A DNA stretch of 64,000 nt. Origin: Providencia rettgeri. GTDB taxonomy: Bacteria; Pseudomonadota; Gammaproteobacteria; Enterobacterales; Enterobacteriaceae. The stretch lies in assembly GCF_023205015.1 (NCBI RefSeq), contig NZ_CP096258.1, forward strand, positions 558,001-622,000, in the 5' to 3' direction. Every line of letters begins with the position of its first letter. Positions within the stretch are counted from its first letter, which is position 1. The notes beneath the pieces were generated by a model, which worked only from the letters and a program-made list of their open reading frames with translations, was not told the DNA's origin and searched no databases. A program made the position numbers and the translations under genes. Positions 17,105-26,300 of this stretch are shown here, one piece after another.

Positions 17105-18223
17105 TTATTCCTTAATTTTTACTAATCCGTTTAATACTTGGTCTAGACCGCCGTAAACAGAAATTTGGTCGATTCGATGTGCGATGCTTTCTAAGGTCTC
17201 AAGTTCTTTTAAACGCAGCGCGACAGGGTTGTTTTCCATCACTTTTGCGGTATTTAGCAGTGAGCGAGTCGCGGCGGTTTCTTCGCGACGGCGGATCACG
17301 TTCGCTTGTGCCGATTTTTCGGCTTCGACAACTTGGGATAAAATGGTACGCATATCCCCCGGTAAAATGATGTCTTTTACACCGATACTATCGATTTCTA
17401 AGCCAAATTCAGCCACACATTGCGCGACTTGAGCTAACATCATCTCATCAACTAATTGTTTGTTTTCTAATAGTTCATCTAAGGTTCGAGTCCCTACGAT
17501 TTCTCGTATGGAAAACTGTAATTCACGGTATAAATGTTCTATAGGCTGACTCAATTTTGAGAACGCCAGCAAAACATCGTGATAGCGCCAGTTAGCGCAC
17601 AGATTGATCCGCAGTGTAACTTTGTCTTTGGTTAAAATCTCTTGTCCGCTGATTTCTAATGACTGTAAACGCGTGTCTATTATCTCAACTTCCGGTTTGT
17701 GGTTGATTTTCCAATAACCGTAAGTGCCCGGTTGTAATAAATCTTGGATCTCACCATCAATTTTTAGCATTCCGACATGCCATGCAGGCACTTGGCTAAT
17801 CAGTACCCATTCACTACCTTTGATACGTTTTTTACCCATCAAACGTGGCATGAATGCAGAGTCAATCACACTATTTTCTAGCGATTGCAGTTCTACCTTT
17901 AAGTTATTGCCATTTTTCCAAGACAACCGACGGGTTGCTGGTGGTAATATTTCGGTCAAACTATTATGTAAATAAACAAATCCAATCTCATCATCAGCTA
18001 AAGCAATGTCAATACAGTGCTCATCAACCCAAACAGGGTGAAATTGGCGTAAATGCTCAGCCAGTTTTTCATCAATGGGCTCATTATCGAGCGTGAACAA
18101 TGTCACAGTTAATTGATTAAACCAATCGTTTAAACGGTGCTCACCCGCAGTCAGTAATTGTTTAAAATCCCCATTTTTAGAGGTCAATGCGATTTGTCCT
18201 TGAGCGATATTTATTTTTTTCAT
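17105..18223 (-). CDS. Slipin family protein (SPFH/band 7)
   Basis: A 372-residue protein. The SPFH/band 7 domain covers about residues 155-320: PGTYGYWKINHKPEVEIIDT, the strand ILTKDKVTLRINLCANWRY, REIVGTRTLDELLENKQLVD, then GLEIDSIGVKDIILPGDMRTI. A short coiled-coil follows (VEAEKSAQANVIRRREETAA). The N-terminal 150 residues lack an obvious membrane hairpin and are more divergent. Slipins scaffold membrane domains. Slipin genes next to rtcB are known from bacterial RNA-repair operons, but their job there is unclear. It is the first protein gene behind the sigma-54 promoter and the Y-RNA-like leader. Confidence 0.85.
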   Translation of the reverse strand: MKKINIAQGQIALTSKNGDFKQLLTAGEHRLNDWFNQLTVTLFTLDNEPIDEKLAEHLRQFHPVWVDEHCIDIALADDEIGFVYLHNSLTEILPPATRRLSWKNGNNLKVELQSLENSVIDSAFMPRLMGKKRIKGSEWVLISQVPAWHVGMLKIDGEIQDLLQPGTYGYWKINHKPEVEIIDTRLQSLEISGQEILTKDKVTLRINLCANWRYHDVLLAFSKLSQPIEHLYRELQFSIREIVGTRTLDELLENKQLVDEMMLAQVAQCVAEFGLEIDSIGVKDIILPGDMRTILSQVVEAEKSAQANVIRRREETAATRSLLNTAKVMENNPVALRLKELETLESIAHRIDQISVYGGLDQVLNGLVKIKE

Positions 18224-18398
18224 TATTTTATCCTTGTTATTTTCGTTATCCGCCAGCGAAGAACATGATGAAGTGGCGAGGGGAAAAGTAGAGCGCTTTA
18301 TCGAGCTGTCTAAATTTCTGCTCGCTACCCAATTAAGTTCTCGGGTGGCGGTGTGCCGCTTAACTGCTACGGCTTTTTATTTATGTTTGGAGACATAA
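18224..18398 (-). other. Structured leader between the Y-RNA-like segment and the slipin gene
   Basis: This leader part has no reading frame. It contains a hairpin with arms at 18302-18306 and 18320-18324 (CGAGC/GCTCG) and another with arms GCCG/CGGC at 18355-18358 and 18370-18373. It may hold a second small structured RNA, as some rtc loci carry two Y RNAs (YrlA and YrlB in Salmonella). That link is inference. Confidence 0.35.
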
Positions 18399-18544
18399 GG
18401 TTGAGTGATGGCAGGAATCGAACCTGCATGAACCAGTTATCACGGAACATCTTCCTGACGGCGGCATACAGACCATGCAGTGGCTAAGCCACCATGTCTG
18501 TACCGGTTGAACGCAAAGTTCAGACAATCTCCGGCAGTGGATGA
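18399..18544 (-). ncRNA. Candidate Y RNA (YrlA-like) with tRNA-mimic T arm
   Basis: Read on the minus strand from the predicted sigma-54 start (about 18544), the RNA has helices with arms at 18521-18526/18495-18500, 18518-18521/18509-18512, 18480-18484/18488-18492, 18464-18467/18475-18478 and 18444-18447/18452-18455. It ends in a tRNA-like element: GTGAT/ATCAC (18439-18443 with 18405-18409) encloses a perfect TPsiC arm, GCAGG-TTCGATT-CCTGC (18411-18427). Bacterial Y RNAs such as Salmonella YrlA carry a tRNA-like module and occur near Rsr (Ro60) and rtcB. No complete tRNA cloverleaf or anticodon arm is present, so it is not an ordinary tRNA. No Rsr gene is in the window. The ends are estimates. 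Confidence 0.65.
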
Positions 18545-18552
18545 GTATAGTA

Positions 18553-18570
18553 TTGCGAGAAGCGTGCCAA
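18553..18570 (-). promoter_or_regulatory. Sigma-54 promoter of the rtc RNA-repair operon
   Basis: On the minus strand the sequence is TTGGCACGCTTCTCGCAA. It has TGGCAC with GG at -24 and GC at -12 at the required spacing (consensus TGGCAC-N5-TTGCW; one mismatch, TCGCA). It faces the Y-RNA-like segment and slipin-rtcB and lies about 150 bases from the divergent rtcR, the sigma-54 activator expected to use it. Confidence 0.85.
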
Positions 18571-18719
18571 CTTTTTTAATAATGAAATAAATATTTTTAT
18601 CTATTTGATAAATAACTAAAAAATAAATTTAAGAGAAAAGTGGGTAACATTAGCGTGGTAAATGAACTATGCTATTTATTATCTTTTTATATCGTAGTTT
18701 ATAAATATATATAAATAAT

Positions 18720-20309
18720 ATGAGCGAAAAAAATAAGGTTGTGATTGGCGTATTAGGTACTGTACTTGATAGGCGAGGTAAAAAAGCGAATCGCTGGACA
18801 AAATGGCGGCCAACGGTTGGGCTTTGCCAACAGCCTGGTTTGGATATTGGTCGTTTTGAACTGCTGCATCAGGTGAATGACTATGCCATGGCGCACCGGG
18901 TGAAAGAGGATATTGAACAAGCTTCTCCCAATACCGAAGTGGTGCTTCATGAAGTGGATATTGCAGACCCGTGGGATTTCGAAGAGGTGTATACCGCATT
19001 GTTGGATTTTTCTTCGCATTATCAATTTGATACTGATAACGAAGAGTATCTGGTACACATCACTACGGGTACCCATGTGGTACAAATTTGTTGGTTTTTA
19101 TTAACGGAAGCCCATTATTTACCTGCCAAATTAATTCAAACGTCACCGAGCCAGAAAGGGCGAGAAAAAGACCCTATTGGCATTCATACTGTGATTGACC
19201 TTGATTTAAGCCGTTATACTCACATCACCAGCCGTTTTCAAAAAGAGCAGCAACAGCAGGTTTCGTTTTTAAAGTCAGGCATTGCTACACGAAACACTGC
19301 TTTTAACACTATGATCGAGCAAATTGAGCGAGTCGCATTACGTTCAAAAGCCCCGATTTTACTCAATGGCCCGACAGGGGCAGGGAAATCGTTCTTGGCA
19401 CGACGTATTTATCAATTGCGCGAAAGCCGCCATCAAGTCAAAGGGCGATTTGTTGAGGTCAACTGTGCCACCTTGCGCGGTGATAATGCGATGTCGACGC
19501 TATTTGGCCATGTAAAAGGGGCCTTTACTGGGGCGTTAAATGCACGAGGTGGTTTATTAAAAGAAGCGGATGGCGGTATTTTATTTCTCGATGAAATTGC
19601 GGAGCTAGGCCTTGATGAGCAAGCGATGCTACTGAAAGCTATCGAAGAAAAACGCTTTTTTCCTTTTGGTGCAGATAATGAAATCCACAGTGATTTTCAA
19701 CTGATCGCAGGGACGCATCGTAACCTCGCAGAGCAAGTCGAGGAAGGCAAGTTTCGCGAAGATTTATACGCCCGTATCAATATGTGGACATTTACCTTAC
19801 CGGGGTTAAAAGAACGGCGTGAAGATATCGAACCGAATATCGATTATGAATTAGCTAAGTTTTGCCAAGATCAGCAAAGCCAAATCCGCTTTGATAGCGA
19901 AGCCCGCAGTGTGTATGTGAAGTTTGCTTGTTCCCCGCGGGCCCTGTGGCGTGGTAATTTCCGCGAACTGGGCGCCTCGATTAGCCGAATGGCGACCTTC
20001 GCCGAACGAGGGCGTATCACCAAAGCGGTGGCCGAAGAGGAAATTAGCCGCTTGCAAGCCCAATGGCAAACAAAATCAACCAATACATTACCACAGCAAA
20101 TTGGTGAAATTGATTTATTCGATAAGCAACAGTTGGCAACGGTACTTGAAGTGTGTCGCCGTTCAGCTTCCCTTTCCGAAGCGGGGCGCGAGCTATTTGC
20201 CGTTTCGCGGCAACATAAAAAACAGCCCAATGATGCGGATAGGCTGCGAAAATATCTCGCCAAGTTTGGGTTGGATTGGGATGGCGTGAAGGGGAGGAAA
20301 GGGAATTGA
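18720..20309 (+). CDS. rtcR: Sigma-54-dependent regulator RtcR
   Basis: A 529-residue activator. The N-terminal CARF-type sensor domain occupies about residues 1-180 (VVIGVLGTVLDRRGKK, VHITTGTHVVQICWFLL). The AAA+ domain follows: Walker A GPTGAGKS (217-224), the sigma-54-contacting GAFTGA loop (267-272), and Walker B GGILFLDE (Asp291, Glu292). The C-terminal part (about 470-529) carries the DNA-binding helices (SLSEAGRELFAVSRQ). It is divergent from the slipin-rtcB operon and would activate the sigma-54 promoter at 18553-18570. In Salmonella, damaged tRNA fragments have been reported to relieve CARF-mediated inhibition of RtcR. The ribosome binding site before the ATG is poor. Confidence 0.96.
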   Translation: MSEKNKVVIGVLGTVLDRRGKKANRWTKWRPTVGLCQQPGLDIGRFELLHQVNDYAMAHRVKEDIEQASPNTEVVLHEVDIADPWDFEEVYTALLDFSSHYQFDTDNEEYLVHITTGTHVVQICWFLLTEAHYLPAKLIQTSPSQKGREKDPIGIHTVIDLDLSRYTHITSRFQKEQQQQVSFLKSGIATRNTAFNTMIEQIERVALRSKAPILLNGPTGAGKSFLARRIYQLRESRHQVKGRFVEVNCATLRGDNAMSTLFGHVKGAFTGALNARGGLLKEADGGILFLDEIAELGLDEQAMLLKAIEEKRFFPFGADNEIHSDFQLIAGTHRNLAEQVEEGKFREDLYARINMWTFTLPGLKERREDIEPNIDYELAKFCQDQQSQIRFDSEARSVYVKFACSPRALWRGNFRELGASISRMATFAERGRITKAVAEEEISRLQAQWQTKSTNTLPQQIGEIDLFDKQQLATVLEVCRRSASLSEAGRELFAVSRQHKKQPNDADRLRKYLAKFGLDWDGVKGRKGN

Positions 20310-20312
20310 TAA

Positions 20313-20335
20313 TAAAAAGCCCCCATGAGGGGGCT
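20313..20335 (-). terminator. Terminator of the giant inverse autotransporter gene
   Basis: AGCCCCCATGAGGGGGCT (20318-20335) is a strong stem. On the minus strand it is followed by TTTTTATT, so it ends the giant gene, whose stop codon is about 40 bases upstream. On the plus strand no U tract follows, so it is less convincing for rtcR. Confidence 0.85.
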
Positions 20336-20375
20336 GATAGGATAAAAAATAACAATAATCTAAACCTAATTACAA

Positions 20376-23300
20376 TTAATACTCCTTAACACACACCATA
20401 CCACGCTCACCGGCATTAAAAGGACTGTCTAGGTAGGTATGCGATTGTAAATTGTATAAGGTTATGTGCTTGGTCATTACCCAAATCCAGTTTTGTGTTG
20501 CTATTTGGTTTAGTTTTATGTTGTCGTTAATGGTTTTCTCTGGCCACTGGGTGAATAACGAGATCTTGCTATGTTTTAGATCTTCTGCTGTGGCCATTCT
20601 TTGAGAATTAGTACAATATCCTCTCGCAGCATTAAAGGCCAATTTTGGTCCAGCGCTGTACCACTTATTCATGTTAAAGGTATATACCATATTCTTGCTA
20701 TTCGTTGTTTTAGGTCTTCCTGTGATGGTGACTTTTGCAGTGTTGCTGCCTTCCGGGTGTTTATTCAGTGTTACAACACCTTTGCTATCAATAGATAACC
20801 AATTTTGGTCAACCTCCCAGTTATAGTTAGAAGCACTGCCTAGTGAAGGGGGGATGGCAAATTGTGCTCCAGTAAATCCGGTAGAAGGGAATTGCTTATC
20901 AACCGCATAGGTTTCCTTAGTACCTAACGGTGTAATTGATATTTTGCTGTAATTGACAATCTGAATAATTTGACTATTGCCCTTATAATCAATTGAGTCA
21001 CTGAATAATTTGATGTCAATAATCTCTGAATGAGGCGTGTTTTTGTACTCAACAGTATATGTTCCTGCCGATGTTTCTAGCATATCTGCCGGTATCCACC
21101 CAGACCTTACGTTTGATGTGATTACTATTTTTGGTTTTTTCCCTGTAATCAAATGACCATTATCATCTTTAAGCGTTAGCTGTATCGTAGTAGTTTTGAT
21201 ATCAGTTGTGCTTGTTTCATAGGTACTCGCAGTGAGTGAGCTTTTCCCTGGAGCAAATACAGGTGCGCCAGCTTCAATAGTGATCACTTCAGGGCGACTA
21301 TTGGCACTGCCTGCACCTGCTGAAATTATATACTCTCCAGGTTTTGTAAAACTGAGCGTTCCTTTATATTGGCGAGTGAAAGTATCGCTTGTTATATCCC
21401 ACTTTTCTTTAATAGATGATGATTTTTGATTTTTATTATGTATTGCAATATCGCTGTCATTAACAAATACGTCATTACCATACTTATCCTTGGCTTTTAA
21501 CTCAAATCTAACATTTTCACCGATGTTGATATTTGTTTGAGCAAGTTTCAATTCAACGGATGCAACGTAATCAGGGTGACTGAATGGGGTAACTGATATC
21601 TGTGTGGTATCAGAAACGGCATTCACTTTTGCTGTCAGAGCATGTTGTGCTGTTTGAGTTAGTGATACAGTGGCACTATATTCCCCTTTCTTCTGTGTAT
21701 TTTCTTGCCATGCCGTTATTAGCACTGAACTTGTTTTTTGAGTATTAGTTAAGTTGATATCTGTTTCTTTTAATCCAGTGACGCCATTGTAATATTGGTC
21801 AGTTAATGTGAATGTTAACTTGAACTCTTGCCCTGGCTGAGTAGTTAATTTCCCTGAACTATCAGCGGTTATTGAAGATGTCATACTGATCTTAGCCACA
21901 TGTTTAACACCTTTCGGGCTGTCAACCGTGATAGTGGTATCTGAAGAGTGTCCATTAACCTTGGCGGTTAGTGGATGTGCTTTGGCCTTAGTTAGCGCTA
22001 AGCTGGATGTGTACTTACCCTCATTGCCTTCAACCCAAGCTATTGGTATTAATGTATTTAAATGTTCCAGTGTGATATCAGAAATATTAACCGCAACAAC
22101 GCCATTACCGAATTTATCTTTTAAGCTGAGTTGAAGCTCGGCGTCAGCATTAATTGCCACTGTTTTTGGTGCATTTAACTCTACTTTCGCGACATTTTTG
22201 GCACCTTCTTGCGGTTTTACATCAATTTCGATATTTTTTACCTGTTTATTTACCTCAACCGATAATGTGTGCTTTTTAACTTTCTCTAACGTGACCTGAG
22301 CCGTATAGAAACTACCGTGTGAAGATGCTTTCACCCATGGTGCTTTAGTGTAAATCGTGCTGTCGGTATTTTTGAATATAATATCTTTTGTCGTGATATC
22401 TGCCACTTCATTACCGTAACTATCGAGCATGATTAGGGTTAATGTGGTGTTTTCGCCTGCACTCATTGAAGCTGCGGCAGTGGTTAATTTAATTTCGCTA
22501 ACATTGCTAGCCCCTTTCAATGCTTTCACCATGATTTCCTTGGTATCGGCATCTTGCTTATTCACCGTCGCCGTTAAGGTATGTTTACCGACTTTGGTTA
22601 ATGGCAAGGTGGCTTTATACACGCCAGCTGATCCCATATTCCAAGCAATATTGTTGCTATCGATAGTTTCTGCGGTATGGCTATCTTTTAATGCAATATC
22701 AGCCCCATTGATGCCAGTAACCAAATTGCCATATTGGTCTTTCAGTTCTAACGTTAATTCAACTTTTTTACCTGCATCAAATGTATTGAGGTTTGTGGTC
22801 ATTTTTGCGGATTTCACCACATCTTTTCCACTTGGATAGGTTGCTTCCACGGTTTGTATACGGCTTGGGCGGTTATTTATGGTGGCTTTAAACTGATAAT
22901 CACCAACAGTGCTTAATTGCTGCTTGGTAGTATATACGCCATCTTGTGGATTATCCCATGTAACGTTGGCTAGTTTTCCATTATTGGTGAGCTGAATAGC
23001 CCCTGTATCGATATTAATAACACCGTTATCAACGATATCCGTTAAGGCTAACGTTAATTGCACTTCTTTACCCGCCTCAATAGTACCTTCATGGGTTTCA
23101 AGGGTGGTTTTATGGACATGCTTTACGCCTTTAGCTGGAGCAACGGTTAGCTCAAGTTTATCGCTGAGTAGTTTATCTACTACGACTTGAATAGACTGCT
23201 TATGTAGCTTATTCATGGTGAGTTCTTGAGTATATAGTCCACCATTTAGCTCTTTCCATGCAGAGCCTGAATGTAAATCAGTTAATAATTTCAATGAACT

Positions 23301-26300
23301 CGCAGCACCAGTCAGCTTGTTATCAAACTTATCTTTTAGTCCTACAGTGAGAGTGACTTTATCTCCAGAATTGACTGTGGACGTTTTCGCGCTGTGGGTA
23401 ATCGAAATAGCCTCTAATGAGCCTCGTAAACGGTCTTTATCATAAGATGTGATTGGGATTTCTATTGGTGGATTGACGACCCATTCAGCTGTTTCTGACT
23501 GTCCGTTAATGTCTACTTTGATTTTGTAACGGCCTGCTTTGGTTGCAGGGAGTTGAGCGGTATATTTATTTAATACATTTTTTTCCATAAATATAATGTT
23601 TTGCTTTTGTCCATTAATTGTCACTGTAATATCGCTACTGTTGATATTCTTAACAGGATTTTTATATTGGTCAGTTAAGCCAATAGATAGTGATGATGGT
23701 TGCCCTGCATCACTTTTGATTATTGGTGAAATAGTGATTGTTTTCACGGCATCTTTGCCTGATGGCGAATTGACCGTGATATTTGTTGTATCTGTGAACT
23801 GACCAATACCCGCTATCAGACGATATGTTTTCACGTCACTAAGTATGATGCTGGTGGTATAGATACCTAAGTCATGGTTATCTTCATCCCAAATAGCGGG
23901 TATTTTATTATTATTGGCGGTCAGTGTGATCGTGTTATTATTGAGGTGAATAACTGGATTGTTATTCATATCAGTTACTTTTAGCGATAATGTGGCTTTG
24001 TTGCCCGCAGTAATATCACTTAAGTTTGTTGTCAGTTGAACTTTATTTATCTGGTTTTGGTTGGTTGATGGTAATGCGTTAATCAGTACATTATTACTTT
24101 GTGTTAGGTTAACAGTTGCTTTTAGGGAGTGAACTCCTGCAATTGCGACCGTTATTGATGCAGTATAGGTACCATTCCCTTTTGATTGCCAATTTAAACC
24201 TGTAATGTTTTTCTTAATATGCGCATCATTTATGGTGATATCTTTCGCCATGACCCCTTCAACACCATTATTCCATTGGTCTGCTAATGTTAGTGTTAGC
24301 TCTGTGTTACTTCCCACCGCTAATTGGTTCGTACTGACTTTTAGCCCAACCGTTTTTACTTGTGCAGAGCCAGTTAGCGCGCTGACATGAATCGCCAGTG
24401 GGGTATTGGTATGTTGATTAACTCGGCTAACAAAAGTGTTTTTTCCTTGTTGATGTAATGGGAGTGTAGTGGTGTAAATACCTGCCCCTTTCTCTAACCA
24501 GGTCAGTTTAGGGACTAGTGTATGGTTATGCTCTAATTGAATGTCGTTGGTTTGTACCTTTTCAACACCATTGCCATGGCTATCAGTTAATGTTAATTGC
24601 AATTCGGCAGTTTCACCTACCCTAAGCGTCCGGTTGGGCGCCTTTAATGCCACATGGTTTACGACAGATTTACCTAGTGGTGCTTCAACATCGATAATCT
24701 GTGATTGGCTAATGCCATTGGCTGTGGCTTTTAAAGTATCGGTGCCTAACTTACTCAATAATAAGTCAGCGGTATAAGTACCATCCGCATTGTCTTTCCA
24801 TATGACAGAGCCTGACTGTTGATGAGCGATAGCGATACTGTTGCTGGAGACTTCTTTTAACCCATTACCAAAGGCATCTTTCAACGTGATGGTGAGTGTG
24901 ACTTTATTGCCAGCTTTGAGGTTAGCGGTTGGGGCAACGATAAACTGCACCTCATTGACGACTTTGTGTTGGCCTTTTTTTCCACCACCATTGCTAGCCG
25001 CAGCCGCAATTGGTGCAGGGTTGCTAACATCAAATGGCTTTTTGTTTGATACGACATTCGTTGTAGGAATAGACACCACAATATTGTGTTGACCGCTTTG
25101 TTGGCCGGGTAATGTTCCAACATAATTACCACTAGGGGCTTGACCCACTGACATGGAAAACGGTTTTTGCTGATCGATAATAACGGACAAGTTGGTGATA
25201 TTGGATACTGGGTGCCCATTTTTGTCAGTCAAAGAGACGATGACTGTATTATCAGCTCCTGCTCCTACCGGTAAAATGTGGATGACGTCTACGTTTTTGA
25301 CCTCATTGGCCCCTTTACTGTTTATCACCTCAATATCGATAGTTTGGCTGCTAATATTGTTTACGGTGGCTATTAACGCATCTTTCCCGAGTGTTTTTAA
25401 AGCTAAATTAGCGGTATAGGTGCCATTATGGTGATCAACCCAAGTCACTTTACCGATTTGGTTATGTGCTAATGTGATGTTTTTAACATCAATACCGCTA
25501 AGCGCATTATCAAACGCATCTTTTAAGGTTAGTGTGAGTTTTACGGTATCACCGGATTTAAAGTTTGGTGCGTTTGTCGCAGCGAGCGCAACGGTATTCA
25601 CCACACCGGCCTGGCCTTGAATACCTGAGCCATCAGTTTTTGTTGTTTGAAGCGTTTTGGCGGCAGTAACCGGCCAAGTTTGTTGAGCTTTCTGCTTATT
25701 GGCCGTCACTTTAACCAGATAGTTTCCTGTTTTTTGCGCAGGTAAAGTGGCGATATAAGTGCCTTTATCCGTTTGAGATTCAACAAATGTTAAGTTGAGT
25801 GGCTTATCATTGAGAGTGATTTTGATGTCATCCGCAATGTGTGTCACACCATGACGATTGCTATCAACGGCTTGTACGCTAATGGTTTGCTCTGAGCCAG
25901 CTGCCGATGGGGAGATAGCGGCAATAACCAGTTGATTAACTTGCTTGATATCAGTGGAATTTGTCACAATGATGTTTTCTGACAAACTATTGATACCGTT
26001 AACAGTGGCGATTAATGTATCGTTCCCCAATACCGTTAATGGCAAGGTCGCGGTGTATTGCCCATTGTTATGGTCAGCCCAAACGACATGACCTGCCTGC
26101 TTGTGCTTCAGTGCAATGTGGTTGCTGGAGACGCCTTTCAGTGGGTTATTAAAATGGTCTTTTAAGGTAACCATGAGTAGTAAGTTGTCGCCGGATACGA
26201 AACGGGTTGCTGCCGTGGTCAGTTCAACTTGGCTAACGACACCGCACTGGTCTTTTTTCCCACTCCCACTTAGGCTTACAGTGACCGTATCGGGTTTTGT

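Noticed and set aside
18355..18378. Plus-strand terminator in front of rtcR
   Set aside because: The GCCG/CGGC stem with TTTTT is real, but no plus-strand gene lies upstream to terminate; kept only as part of the structured leader.
18405..18443. A tRNA gene on the minus strand
   Set aside because: The T arm is perfect, but no anticodon arm or full acceptor stem of normal length can be drawn; a tRNA-like domain of a Y RNA fits better.
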